From assembly GCA_001825665.1 (NCBI GenBank), contig MHXZ01000075.1, forward strand, positions 1-32,587: DNA of 32,587 nt, in the 5' to 3' direction. The stretch's first letter is position 1. Each line of letters starts with the position of its first letter. Under the pieces are notes generated by a model. It was not told the DNA's origin. It saw nothing but the letters and a program-made list of their open reading frames with translations, and did not search any database. The position numbers and the translations under genes are program-made. This document shows positions 8,871 to 17,232 of the stretch, in pieces. The DNA is from Planctomycetes bacterium GWF2_41_51 (GTDB taxonomy: Bacteria > Planctomycetota > Phycisphaerae > Sedimentisphaerales > UBA12454).

Positions 8871-9440
8871 ATGGCTAAAATAAGAAATAATATTAAAATA
8901 AAAAAGAATATACTGCTTCGTTGTCTCGAATATAGAATTTTTCATATACAAGATTCACCGCATAAAATAGCTTTAGGGCTTGCCCTTGGTTTATTCATCG
9001 GATGGACACCTTTGATTGGACTGCATATTTTTATTGCGGTTATTGTCAGTTTTCTTCTTCGCGCAAATAAATTTGCCGCGTTTGTAAGTGTGTGGGTATC
9101 GAACGTGTTTACTTTCGTTATTATCTATTATCCGAGTTATCTTTTCGGCAGGTTTATTCTTAATTTCTTTGACCCTGAAAGGACTTTGACCAGCAGGCAG
9201 GTTTTAAGTGCGATGAATAATCTGTTTTCGCCGTCAAATCTTTTGGCAGGTTTTTATACTAAAGAATACTGGCAGCAGTTCTGGGTGCTGACGAAATCGA
9301 TTGGTCCTGAACTTTGGCTCGGCAGCATTATCATCGGAGGAGTCGTTGCAGTCGGGTCATATTTTATTTGTCTGAATATAATAAAAGCACATCGCGCAAA
9401 AAATCCCCACCGCAGATACAGAATTCTGATAACGAAGTAA
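8871..9440 (+). CDS. DUF2062 membrane protein
   Basis: 189 residues. Family pattern: SPHKIALGLALGLFIGWTP then a long helix, WVSNVFTF with a following membrane span, and a C-terminal helix around 155-175; about four membrane helices in all. DUF2062 proteins are inner-membrane proteins of unknown biochemical role, often encoded beside lipid, glycosyltransferase or LPS genes as here (10 nt after the GT9 gene). The start ATG has no strong ribosome site, in keeping with translational coupling to the preceding gene. Confidence 0.85.
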   Translation: MAKIRNNIKIKKNILLRCLEYRIFHIQDSPHKIALGLALGLFIGWTPLIGLHIFIAVIVSFLLRANKFAAFVSVWVSNVFTFVIIYYPSYLFGRFILNFFDPERTLTSRQVLSAMNNLFSPSNLLAGFYTKEYWQQFWVLTKSIGPELWLGSIIIGGVVAVGSYFICLNIIKAHRAKNPHRRYRILITK

Positions 9441-9599
9441 GGTTTTTTCCTATTTTAGAGATAGGCATTTCTGTCCCTATTATCGCAAATCCTTTTTCAT
9501 AAAGTTCTTATAAAAAGTGGCAAATCTTTGTGAAAATTAGTAGAACTGCTGCCAATCTGTTTGTTAAGTATAAACTAATAGATCTGAAAGGAGACAACA

Positions 9600-9839
9600 A
9601 TGAAATTTGCAAAAACTATAGATGTTATTGTTTGGGTGCTGCTGATAATCGGAGGCCTTAATTGGGGACTTGTAGGGCTGTTTGAATTTAATCTTGTTGC
9701 AGCTTTATTCGGAGAAATGAGCATACTAAGCAGAATTATTTATGTCTTAGTTGGTTTTGCTGCGCTCTATGATATATTCGCGATAAAAGCGATTACGCGA
9801 AGATGGGGAGCGCACGAAGTTACACCTGCCCATGCTTAG
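9600..9839 (+). CDS. DUF378 (YuzA-like) small membrane protein
   Basis: 79 residues with two membrane helices. The signature VLLIIGGLNWGLVGLFEFN and the later ILSRIIYVLVGFAALYDI match the DUF378 family. A strong GAAAGGAG sits 8 nt before the ATG. Function of the family is not known. Single gene between the envelope operon and ileS, its 3' end facing the ileS 3' end. Confidence 0.9.
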   Translation: MKFAKTIDVIVWVLLIIGGLNWGLVGLFEFNLVAALFGEMSILSRIIYVLVGFAALYDIFAIKAITRRWGAHEVTPAHA

Positions 9840-9849
9840 TTGTAAACGT

Positions 9850-12690
9850 CTAAAGCGATTTAATAACTGATGAGCAACGCTCACAAAGCTCGGGATTGTC
9901 GGAATTTTTGCCGACAGATGGCCAGTAGTTCCAGCACCTTGCGCATTTTTGATGAGAACTCTTCTGTGCGGTAACGAGTTTTTCTGATTTTTGATTATTA
10001 AGCTTTATTTCGCTTACAATGCAAAGGGCTGCGAAATTCTTTGTGCCGAACTGTTCTATTATATTTATCAATTCTGCATCATCGGTTGAGATGGTAACGG
10101 AAGATTCCTGATTACTTGCGATAACTTCATTTTTTCGCAAGTTTTCGAGTTCTTTTAGAACTTCGTCACGCAAATGCATCAGCTTTTCCCATTTCGGCTG
10201 TTCTTTTTGCCATTCGATTGATTTGTTAAGTTCAGGCATTTTCAGAAGATGCACGCTTTCGGCAGTTTCGGATTTAGCGGGCATTGCTTCGTAAATTTCT
10301 TCGGCGGTATGAGCAAGAACAGGCGCAAGTAATTTTGTGAGAGCATCCAGAATTTTAAACATCGCAGTTTGTGAACTTCGCCTTGATGGTGAATCCTTGG
10401 CATCGCAGTAAAGCCTGTCTTTTAGCAAATCCATATAAATACTGCTCATCTCGACAACACAGAAATTATAAACAAGTCCGTAAACGCGATGGAAAAGGAA
10501 ATTCTCGTAAGAGTCTGTTACTTCACTGATTAGCTTTTCCAACTGCTGAACTGCCCAGCGGTCAATCTCAAACATTTTTTCATAAGGTACAGCGTTTTTC
10601 GCAGGGTCGAAATCGTAAGTATTGCCCAGCAAATAACGTATGGTGTTTCTAATCTTCCTATAAGCATCCTGCAATCTGCCGATGAGCGTATCGCTGCAAC
10701 GCATATCTTCCTGATAATTTACGCTGGAAACCCAAAGACGCAAAATGTCAGAACCATATTTTGTAATTTCTTCCTGAGCGTTGACATAATTGCCAAGCGA
10801 TTTGGACTGTTTTTTACCTTCCGCATCGACTGTAAAACCATGCGTAAGTACCGTTTTGAAGGGTTCTGTGCCTTCTGCGCCTAAAGCTGGTAATAACGAA
10901 AGCTGGAACCAGCCGCGATGCTGGTCTGAACCTTCGAGATATAAATCGACAGGGATTTGCCAACCTGCGTTTTTTGCTACGCTGTGCCAACTGCAGCCTG
11001 ATTCGAACCAGACATCAAAAATGTTTTCTTCTTTTTGTAAGTCATCCAAGCTGAAACCTGCGGGCAGTTGGAAGTTTTCGCCGAGGATTTCTTTCGGGGA
11101 ATCTATAAACCAGCTATCGGAACCCTTTTGGCGGAAATGATTTGCGACGGCCAAAACCGATTCTTTTGTCAAAAGTCTGTCGCCATTGGAATTATAGAAA
11201 ACGGGAATCGGCATACCCCAGCTTCGCTGGCGGCTGATGCACCAGTCGGGACGGGATTCAAGCATTCCGGTGATTCGTTTTTCGCCCCAGGCTGGAATCC
11301 ATTTAACTTTAGGTAAACGCTGGAGTGCTAAGTTACGGAGGCTAATACCGTTAGGCATTGGCCGATCAACACTTATAAACCATTGCTCGGTTGCGCGGAA
11401 AATTACTGGTGTTCTGCTTCGCCAGCAGTGCGGGTAACTATGCGAAATCTGGCTTTCTGCAAAGAGAAAACCTTTGTTTTTCAAATGCTCATTTACCTCT
11501 TTATCGACTTTCAAAACTTTTTTGCCCGCGAGCCACTGGGGAACTGTAACATCATAGCTGCCATCATCTTGCACGGGGGAATAAACGGCCAAACCGTTTT
11601 GCTGGCCTGCCATATAATCCTCTAAACCGTGGCCGGGGGCAGTATGCACTAAACCTGTGCCGTCTTCGGTGGTTACGAAATTTGCACTGATGACTTTCCA
11701 GATGTCCTTTTCGGTAGGGTTGGTTTCGATATACGGATGATGATAACGCAGGGCGATTAGTTCTTTACCCTTTACAGAAGCATCACTTACGGTGTAATCG
11801 GTCAGTTTTCCGGCGGCAATGACTGCATCGAGGCGAGCCTGGGCAACGATTGATGTAACTTGTTTGCCATTAAGGTTATAGCTAATTGATTTATAATCGA
11901 GGTCGGGATGGACGGAAATCGCTAAATTCGCGGCCAAAGTCCATGGGGTTGTCGTCCAAATCATAAAATGAACATTGTCGTTAGTTTTGGCCAAACCAAG
12001 ACTTACGAGCTTTTCGGCGGATTCTTTTGTTACGGGAAAATTGACGTAAATGCTCGGAGATGAAATATCTTCGTATTCAAGCTCGGCATCGGCAAGGGCG
12101 GTTTTGCAATCGGCGCACCAGTGAATCGGCTTTAACTGCTTATAAACCAAGCCTTTAGAAACAAGCTCGGCAAAGACTTCGCACATGCCGGCTTCGTACT
12201 GCGGTTTTAAGGTCAGATAGGGATTTTCGAAATCGCCGAAGATGCCTAAATCCTTAAATTGCTTTGACTGGAGCTTGACATATTTGCTGGCATATTGTTT
12301 GCAAAGCTTTCTGATTTCAAGCTTTGTGAGCGTTTTTGCCTTGTCGCCAAGCTCTGTAAATACTTTGGCCTCAATGGGTAAGCCATGACAATCCCAGCCG
12401 GGGATGTAGGGTGTCTGGAAACCTTTCATAGTTCTATACTTAAGAACGATGTCTTTTAGAACTTTATTGATGACGTGGCCCATGTGGATATCGCCATTGG
12501 CATAAGGGGGGCCATCGTGGAGAATATATTTTGGAGAGTCGGAGCGAGAGTCTAAAATTTTATGATATAAGTCCTGCTTTTCCCATTGTTTACGCATTTG
12601 CGGTTCGCGCTGGGTGAGGTTGGCTTTCATGGCGAAAGCGGTTTGGGGAAGATTTAAAGTCTTGCTGTAATTTTTATTATTATCAGTCAT
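9850..12690 (-). CDS. ileS: isoleucyl-tRNA synthetase, bacterial type
   Basis: 946 residues, full length for the bacterial (mupirocin-sensitive) type. Class I catalytic core with PPYANGDIHMGH (61-72, the HIGH motif as HMGH), WDCHGLPIE, an inserted editing domain (WTTTPWTL; TAPGHGLEDY) and an anticodon-binding domain. The C terminus has a zinc-binding CxxC pair (CARCW and CERC, about 17 residues apart), typical of bacterial IleRS. Odd: the second signature reads KKQSKSLGN where the family normally has KMSKS. It charges tRNA-Ile in the cytoplasm. The ATG has AGGA about 10 nt upstream and a good promoter at 12719-12747. Confidence 0.95.
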   Translation of the reverse strand: MTDNNKNYSKTLNLPQTAFAMKANLTQREPQMRKQWEKQDLYHKILDSRSDSPKYILHDGPPYANGDIHMGHVINKVLKDIVLKYRTMKGFQTPYIPGWDCHGLPIEAKVFTELGDKAKTLTKLEIRKLCKQYASKYVKLQSKQFKDLGIFGDFENPYLTLKPQYEAGMCEVFAELVSKGLVYKQLKPIHWCADCKTALADAELEYEDISSPSIYVNFPVTKESAEKLVSLGLAKTNDNVHFMIWTTTPWTLAANLAISVHPDLDYKSISYNLNGKQVTSIVAQARLDAVIAAGKLTDYTVSDASVKGKELIALRYHHPYIETNPTEKDIWKVISANFVTTEDGTGLVHTAPGHGLEDYMAGQQNGLAVYSPVQDDGSYDVTVPQWLAGKKVLKVDKEVNEHLKNKGFLFAESQISHSYPHCWRSRTPVIFRATEQWFISVDRPMPNGISLRNLALQRLPKVKWIPAWGEKRITGMLESRPDWCISRQRSWGMPIPVFYNSNGDRLLTKESVLAVANHFRQKGSDSWFIDSPKEILGENFQLPAGFSLDDLQKEENIFDVWFESGCSWHSVAKNAGWQIPVDLYLEGSDQHRGWFQLSLLPALGAEGTEPFKTVLTHGFTVDAEGKKQSKSLGNYVNAQEEITKYGSDILRLWVSSVNYQEDMRCSDTLIGRLQDAYRKIRNTIRYLLGNTYDFDPAKNAVPYEKMFEIDRWAVQQLEKLISEVTDSYENFLFHRVYGLVYNFCVVEMSSIYMDLLKDRLYCDAKDSPSRRSSQTAMFKILDALTKLLAPVLAHTAEEIYEAMPAKSETAESVHLLKMPELNKSIEWQKEQPKWEKLMHLRDEVLKELENLRKNEVIASNQESSVTISTDDAELINIIEQFGTKNFAALCIVSEIKLNNQKSEKLVTAQKSSHQKCARCWNYWPSVGKNSDNPELCERCSSVIKSL

Positions 12691-12718
12691 TTTAAGTAAA
12701 ATCCTTTTAAAACCAATT

Positions 12719-12747
12719 ATGATAAATACTTAGTAGTCAAGAGTCAA
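12719..12747 (-). promoter_or_regulatory. putative ileS promoter
   Basis: Minus strand: TTGACT (complement of 12742-12747) and TATCAT (complement of 12719-12724), each 5 of 6 to consensus, with a 17-nt spacer. Transcription would start near 12712, giving a leader of about 20 nt, too short for a T-box or other riboswitch. Confidence 0.5.
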
Positions 12748-13370
12748 TAGTTAGTAGTTAATAGTTGGTAGTTTTCCACATCTAATACGAAAAATTATGT
12801 TTTCCACACAAAATAAAGACTTATGGCAGTTTTTTTAATGTTAAGTCTCTGTATAACAAGAAATTATAACGAATTTAATGAAAATGAACAATTTTGCAAA
12901 AATTTGATTCGATTTCGATGAAAAATTGAAAAAAATGGTGAAAAAAGTATATCAAAATGAAGCGTTTTATATAGATGTTCAGGGTCTTTAATAGGCCGCT
13001 TTTGACGCAATCTGGTGATTTTTGACGCAGATTGCGCACGGACCGCAATGAGCCACCCCGATACGAATTGACAAGGTCAATTCAACAGGGCAGGCGCCGG
13101 TACAAAGGCACTTAAAAGTTTTTTTAAGTCACATTATTTAATCGCAGTATTGGATAAGTTATTATTGTTTTTGTTTGAATCTATATAATGTAAGAAGTAT
13201 AATCGAAAATGACTTAGAGGTGCTACTTTTGTAAAAAGGTTGCGGAAGAAAATCGCATTATTTAAAAAAGGATTTTAAAAAATCCACAGGATAAATTTAA
13301 AATTATGGATGATGAAAAGAATCATGGGTCAGCAAAATCAATTTTGAATCTCACAATAGGTATATAAAAA
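12748..13370. other. AT-rich intergenic stretch with short repeats, no clear gene
   Basis: No convincing long gene. Contents: degenerate TAGT/AGTT words at 12730-12775; two copies of TTTGACGCA at about 13010-13030 whose following bases form the inverted pair GCAATCT/AGATTGC; the hairpin repeat at 13056-13090; an ACTTAAA/TTTAAGT inverted repeat at 13110-13129 with a T-rich loop; a GGATTTT/AAAATCC palindrome near 13271-13286; a TATAAT at 13184-13189 without a good -35. A 20-codon reading frame at 13305-13367 (M-D-D-E-K-N-H-G...) ends 3 nt before the next gene and could be a coupled leader peptide, but I would not annotate it as a gene. Confidence 0.6.
13056..13090. repeat. hairpin repeat of the CCCYGATAYGA family, unit 1
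   Basis: CCC (57-59 of the 13000s) pairs with GGG (13088-13090) around an inner stem GAATTGAC (13065-13072)/GTCAATTC (13076-13083) with loop AAG. The flanks CCCGATACGA and ACAGGGCAGG are shared with the units at 14762-15056, while the inner stem differs. Confidence 0.7.
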
Positions 13371-14045
13371 ATGGGAGATACTGAACAAAAACTAAAGACC
13401 GTAAATGAAATGCATGAATCACCTTGTCGAACCGAAGTTAAAAATATGATTTTGGAAGCTAAATTGGATGTAGCAAAGTGGAAGATAACATTTTTACTTG
13501 CCTTGCTTGCTTTGTTAGGCGTTATACTTCCATTTATTTTATCTTTAAGGTCAGAATCTCGGGTAAATGATGCGATTTCGTTTATGGAAAAAAGATTTAA
13601 TGAAATTGTTGGTAAACAATTACAAAAACCAGAAATTGTGTGTAAAGGCCTTAACAACGAATTGTTGCAAAATAGTGTATTTCAAAAATCTATTTCATTA
13701 AACGCAATAGATTGCATAAATATTCTTAACCAAGGAGACGGGCTAGCCGGCCCAATAGATGCGTATATCTATTTTAAAGATGATAAAAAACTCTTAGAAT
13801 CCGATGTGTTTGATTATTACGGATGGAGAAAGAGATACAGCGAAGATAAAAATTATACAATTAAATATTTTATAGGTAGTTGTGACCATATCTCACCACA
13901 TGATATTTTTCCAATCCCTGTACGTATAGATAATTTTTATTTTCCGTCAGATTCCGATACTTATCAAATTCCTGCATTACTCAAAGTTTATTATGGCGAA
14001 CCAGAGCCTATTTCTGTGCCATTTACATTCAGATTGATAAAATAA
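13371..14045 (+). CDS. unrecognised membrane-anchored protein
   Basis: 224 residues, not recognised. A soluble N-terminal 35 residues precede one hydrophobic helix (about 39-60, TFLLALLALLGVILPFILSL), then a short coiled-coil-like stretch (SRVNDAISFMEKRFNEIVGKQL shortened to about 63-85) and a 130-residue domain rich in aromatic and acidic residues without repeats or known motifs. The topology suggests a single-pass inner-membrane protein with an external domain. Start codon choice is uncertain: no Shine-Dalgarno is seen before 13371. Base use is more AT-rich than in neighbouring housekeeping genes. It pairs with the exported protein gene 39 nt downstream and both lie between repeat clusters. 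Confidence 0.6.
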   Translation: MGDTEQKLKTVNEMHESPCRTEVKNMILEAKLDVAKWKITFLLALLALLGVILPFILSLRSESRVNDAISFMEKRFNEIVGKQLQKPEIVCKGLNNELLQNSVFQKSISLNAIDCINILNQGDGLAGPIDAYIYFKDDKKLLESDVFDYYGWRKRYSEDKNYTIKYFIGSCDHISPHDIFPIPVRIDNFYFPSDSDTYQIPALLKVYYGEPEPISVPFTFRLIK

Positions 14046-14084
14046 GAATTTTGATTTTACTGTTTGAAACAATAGGAGCTTTGT

Positions 14085-14525
14085 ATGAAAAAGATTATAA
14101 TCATAAATTTTATACTATTTAATTTTATATGTTGCTTTGCTTACTGTGCTACGAATGGGAAAGTCTTGAAAGTTTTACAGGAAGGAGATTATAGGGTTTA
14201 TAAATACGTAGTTGATAACAATATGACAGATAACGAGACTTTTGCTTTTTATTTTACCGGCAGTATATATAGGATTGTGATTGATGCGAATACGACCGAT
14301 CCAGATGGCGAATTTGTAATGGAGGATATTTCTGAAGCTAATTACGTGGATTGGAAACATGTTTTAGCTTCAAAATCAAATGTAGGTTATGTTCTTGAGT
14401 GTAGCACAATAAATGGCAATATCGGCTTGAGTTATCCGGTTGCAGGGCAGCAGAAAGGCACTCTTAGAAACATGGCCGGAGCTGCACCTTTAACGATATG
14501 GATTTACTGTAACGGTGTTAATTAA
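14085..14525 (+). CDS. unrecognised small exported protein
   Basis: 146 residues. A classical Sec signal peptide (KK at 2-3, hydrophobic 4-18, then CFAYCATNG) is followed by a 120-residue domain with alternating hydrophobic residues, probably beta-rich, and two cysteines near the end (about 113 and 143) that could form a disulphide. No lipobox of the strict L-x-x-C form is convincing. AGGAG lies 6 nt before the ATG. Function is unknown; co-occurrence with the membrane-anchored protein just upstream suggests a common cell-surface role. Confidence 0.65.
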   Translation: MKKIIIINFILFNFICCFAYCATNGKVLKVLQEGDYRVYKYVVDNNMTDNETFAFYFTGSIYRIVIDANTTDPDGEFVMEDISEANYVDWKHVLASKSNVGYVLECSTINGNIGLSYPVAGQQKGTLRNMAGAAPLTIWIYCNGVN

Positions 14526-14735
14526 AATCAAAAGAATAATTAATTTTTCTTTCAATAAAGCAGGAGAGAACTGACGGATTTGAAATCATTGGTCAGGTCG
14601 GGGACAGGTTTAAAAATTTCACCCATTCGGCTTCGCCCCCAGGGGGCAGGGATTGAAAATTTACCAATCGCTAACGCTCATGGCTCTGACACCTGCACAG
14701 AATAACAGATAAAACAAATGGCGGCGGGTGGGTTG

Positions 14736-14760
14736 AGATTGCCACGCTGCGCTCGCAATG
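14736..14760. repeat. palindromic dispersed repeat
   Basis: GATTGC and GCAATG arms flank CACGCTGCGCTC. Translating it in the reverse frame gives H-C-E-R-S-V-A-I-S, a string familiar from spurious ORFs in many genomes, so it is a common dispersed palindrome and not a gene. Confidence 0.55.
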
Positions 14761-14761
14761 A

Positions 14762-14820
14762 CCCGGTATGATTGACAAAGTCAATCTTACCCTGATATGA
14801 TGTAACGGCATCTTACAGGG
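14762..14820. repeat. two tandem hairpin repeats of the CCCYGATAYGA family
   Basis: Unit A: GGTA(14765-14768)/TACC(14888-minus-100, i.e. 14788-14791) closes an inner stem GATTGAC/GTCAATC (14770-14776 with 14780-14786, loop AAA). Unit B, sharing the CCC: CCCTG (14790-14794)/CAGGG (14816-14820) closes GATG/CATC. Unit B and its flanks (14784-14825) are identical over 42 bp to 14982-15023. Confidence 0.75.
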
Positions 14821-14960
14821 CAGGCAGGGCAGGTAATGGCGGGAATTAACAGGTAAAAACATTGACGAAATGTACCGATGAGATAAGCAAGATAAAAACA
14901 AAGAAGCAGTTGGAGAGGCAAATAATGAAACAAAGTTAAAATTTTACGATCTAAATCCCA

Positions 14961-15056
14961 CCCCGATATGATGTGAAACACATCTTACCCTGATATGATG
15001 TAACGGCATCTTACAGGGCAGGCCCCGATACGAATTGCGAAACACAATTCTACGGG
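14961..15056. repeat. three tandem hairpin repeats of the CCCYGATAYGA family
   Basis: Unit C: inner stem GATGTG (14970-14975)/CACATC (14979-14984), loop AAA. Unit D: 14988-15018, identical to unit B at 14790-14820. Unit E: CCCCGATAC (15023-15031), inner stem GAATTGCG/CACAATTC with one mismatch and loop AAA, then TACGGG. The outer flanks are constant and the inner stems change on both sides together. Confidence 0.75.
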
Positions 15057-15222
15057 ACAAGCGGGGTAAACTATCGCATCTTATAAATTGATAGATTAAT
15101 AACCAATAACAAGTAAATAACCAATGACCAAGATACAAATTACAAATAAATGTAGGGGTTACAAATAAATAACCAATACCAAGGGTGCAAATTCCAGGCA
15201 GATAGGGGATTTTGGTTTTTTC

Positions 15223-15250
15223 TTGCGGGATTGGTTTGAAATGCTAAAAT
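15223..15250 (+). promoter_or_regulatory. possible promoter of the methyltransferase-E2 gene pair
   Basis: TTGCGG (15223-15228) and TAAAAT (15245-15250) with a 16-nt spacer; the -35 match is modest. It lies 25 nt before the chosen TTG start and downstream of the repeats. Confidence 0.35.
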
Positions 15251-15275
15251 TCTCGTTTTGATAAAGGAGTATAAA

Positions 15276-16118
15276 TTGGCGGAAAGTAAAAGGCATATAT
15301 CGCGTGAAATAGGGCTGGAAATCGGCCATGTAGTCGGAAAAGGACTGTTTAAACTCGACCATCTGCATTATGGGCTTTGGAAAAAGGGACTTGAGCCTTG
15401 CATTCTCAATCTGCATATCGCGCAGGATGAATATTGCAAATTTATTATCTCGCATATACCGGCGGAAGTGAAATCTATTCTCGATGTCGGGTGCGGGGCG
15501 GGGGCGTTTTCAAGGAAACTCGCGGATATCGGATACAAAGTCGATTGTGTAAGTCCGACAGAATATCAGAATAAAATTGTCGAACAGGTGATGGGAAGCG
15601 ATTGCGAAGTTTTCAAATGCAAGTTTGAAGATATTCAAACCACAAAAAAATACGATATGATTCAGTTCTGCGAAAGTTTTCAGTATATCGATATTGACAG
15701 AGTGATTGATATCGCAGGGGGACTTTTGAATGACGGCGGGTATCTGCTGATTTGCGATTTTTTCAAGATTAAGGCACAGGATAAATACGGACTCAAGGGC
15801 GGGCATAAATTCGATAAGTTTATGAGCGTTATGCAGCAATCTCCTTTCAAGATTCTGGAAGATATCGATATTACGGCTGAGACTGCACCGAATATGGATA
15901 TCGTTGACAAGGCAACTAAGGAAGTGATGATTCCTATCGCTGATGCGGCGGACAGATTTTTGATGAGCAGAAGTCCATTGATTACGAAACTGGTAAAATG
16001 GAAATACAGGAAAAAACTTCAGCAGGCTCAGGATAAATATTTGAACGGCAAACGGACTGGTAAAGATTTTGCCGAGACTAAAACGTACAGATTCTTTTTG
16101 TGTAAGAAGGGTAAATAA
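15276..16118 (+). CDS. class I SAM-dependent methyltransferase
   Basis: 280 residues from a TTG at 15276, chosen because AAAGGAG sits 7 nt upstream; an upstream TTG at 15258 would include that ribosome site in the coding region. Rossmann methyltransferase motif I is ILDVGCGAGAFSRKL (about 76-90), followed by VDCVSP (acidic-loop region) and a motif with CESFQYI and LLNDGGYLLICDFF. The N-terminal LDHLHYGLW resembles the substrate-side HYGxW of small-molecule and lipid methyltransferases. It methylates an unknown, probably small or lipid, substrate in the cytoplasm. The next gene starts 3 nt after its stop. Confidence 0.82.
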   Translation: MAESKRHISREIGLEIGHVVGKGLFKLDHLHYGLWKKGLEPCILNLHIAQDEYCKFIISHIPAEVKSILDVGCGAGAFSRKLADIGYKVDCVSPTEYQNKIVEQVMGSDCEVFKCKFEDIQTTKKYDMIQFCESFQYIDIDRVIDIAGGLLNDGGYLLICDFFKIKAQDKYGLKGGHKFDKFMSVMQQSPFKILEDIDITAETAPNMDIVDKATKEVMIPIADAADRFLMSRSPLITKLVKWKYRKKLQQAQDKYLNGKRTGKDFAETKTYRFFLCKKGK

Positions 16119-16121
16119 GCA

Positions 16122-17099
16122 ATGGCACGAGAAATAAAACTTCCACAAATGGGGCAGACGATGGAAGAAGGAACTATCGTAAGCTGCAAAATAAAGCCGG
16201 GACAGAAAATAAGTAAAGGCGAAGTGATTTTTGAAGTTGAAACTGATAAAGCGACACTTGAAATGGAATCGCCGGCGGAAGGGATTGTGAAAGAGATTGT
16301 TGTTGCGGAAGGGCAGACTGTGCCGGTTGGCGAAGTGCTTGTAACGCTTGAAGATGAAGTTAAGGCGGCGCCTGCGGCTGTGAAAAAAGCAGAGGCGGCG
16401 AAGGCGGTTGAACCTGCGTATAAGCCGGGGCAGAAAGTTCCGCTGAGCAAGTTCATGAAAATTATCGGTGAAAAGATGGTGCAGTCGAAACGCGAGATAC
16501 CATGTTTTTATCTTAATGTTGCGGTTGACGTGACGGAGCTTGTTTTGTTTCGTGAGAAGCTGAATAAGACAGCGAGCGTGAAAATATCGTTTAATGATTT
16601 GATTATTAAAGCGATTGCGCTTGGGATGGCGAAGTGGCCGATAATGAGCGGCAGGTTCGAAGGGGATTCGATTCAGATTGCGGATTCAATCGGAGTCGGG
16701 CTTGCGATTTCGGTCAAGGGCGGATTGGTTGCGCCGATTGTAAAAGATGTCGACAAGAAAAGCATTCAGGAAATTGCGCAGTATAGTACCGTTCTTATTG
16801 AACGAGCGAAGTCAGGGAAATTAGCGCCTGGTGATCTTGAAGGCGGATGCATAACGGTGAGCAATCTTGGAGCGTTTGGAATTGAGTCGTTTATTCCGAT
16901 TGTCGTGCCGGGGCAGTGCAGTATTCTCGGAGTGGGGAAAATTGCGGATACGTGCACGGCAAGTGATGGCAATACGGTGATTCGCAAGATGATGAAAATG
17001 ACGCTTGCGGTTGACCATCGGATTGCAAACGGAGCAGAAGTGGCTCAGTTTTTAGATTTGACGGCGAAGATGCTGGCGGATCCGGAGAAACTAGTTTAG
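16122..17099 (+). CDS. dihydrolipoamide acyltransferase (E2)-like protein lacking the subunit-binding domain
   Basis: 325 residues, shorter than typical E2 (400+). An N-terminal lipoyl domain (1-80) has the lipoyl lysine in [11 protein letters not shown] (Lys43). An Ala/Lys/Glu linker (about 80-105) leads directly to the catalytic domain ([19 protein letters not shown] onward) with [38 protein letters not shown]. The roughly 35-residue peripheral E1/E3-binding domain that normally lies between is absent. The active-site segment reads [14 protein letters not shown]: His299 is present but the position usually Asp is Asn303. No E1 or E3 gene is nearby. It may be an E2 of a 2-oxoacid complex assembled from distant genes, or an acyltransferase with another partner. 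Start codon follows the methyltransferase stop by 3 nt. Confidence 0.82.
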   Translation: MAREIKLPQMGQTMEEGTIVSCKIKPGQKISKGEVIFEVETDKATLEMESPAEGIVKEIVVAEGQTVPVGEVLVTLEDEVKAAPAAVKKAEAAKAVEPAYKPGQKVPLSKFMKIIGEKMVQSKREIPCFYLNVAVDVTELVLFREKLNKTASVKISFNDLIIKAIALGMAKWPIMSGRFEGDSIQIADSIGVGLAISVKGGLVAPIVKDVDKKSIQEIAQYSTVLIERAKSGKLAPGDLEGGCITVSNLGAFGIESFIPIVVPGQCSILGVGKIADTCTASDGNTVIRKMMKMTLAVDHRIANGAEVAQFLDLTAKMLADPEKLV

Positions 17100-17108
17100 C
17101 GATTTTAT

Positions 17109-17182
17109 GTCCCCGTAGCTCAATTGGATAGAGTGCCGGCCTCCGAAGCCGGAGGTTACAGGTTCGACTCCTGTCGGGGACG
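17109..17182 (+). tRNA. tRNA-Arg (anticodon CCG)
   Basis: 74-nt cloverleaf: acceptor GTCCCCG/CGGGGAC with discriminator G at 17182, D arm AGCTCAATTGGATAGAGT region, anticodon stem CCGGC/GCCGG (17136-17140/17148-17152) with loop CTCCGAA and anticodon CCG at 17143-17145, T arm ACAGG/CCTGT with loop TTCGACT. No CCA is encoded, in line with a CCA-adding enzyme gene at 26258. Located 9 nt after the E2 gene. Confidence 0.93.
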
Positions 17183-17232
17183 ATCATTTTTGAATTTAAA
17201 AAGTTACTGTTTAAAATTTAATATTTTATTTT

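Larger units (their letters stand above)
14526..15275. other. repeat-rich intergenic region, no gene
   Basis: No coding potential seen on either strand beyond repeats. In order: an imperfect large hairpin around 14611-14663 (inner GCCCC/GGGGC at 14635-14647) next to GGTCGGGGACAGG, of the sort associated with REP elements; a palindrome with ATTGC/GCAAT arms at 14736-14760, a pattern I know as widespread in bacterial genomes; two hairpin clusters at 14762-14820 and 14961-15056; and AT-rich copies of ATAACCAAT between 15090 and 15180. The last 50 bases hold the methyltransferase promoter. Confidence 0.6.

Noticed and set aside
9449-9480. CCTAT / ATAGG / CCTAT segments that could form two alternative hairpins after the DUF2062 gene.
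   Set aside because: Stems are only 5 bp, AT-rich and without a leader ORF or a regulated gene close downstream; not convincing as an attenuator.
12691-12760. T-box leader upstream of ileS.
   Set aside because: The predicted leader is about 20 nt and no conserved T-box sequence or specifier loop is seen.
13010-13045. Short direct and inverted repeats around TTTGACGCA considered as a CRISPR-like or attachment site.
   Set aside because: Only two copies, no spacer regularity and no associated genes.
16891-17187. 98-codon minus-strand frame through the tRNA-Arg.
   Set aside because: Antisense of a tRNA and of the E2 gene; such frames are a typical artefact.
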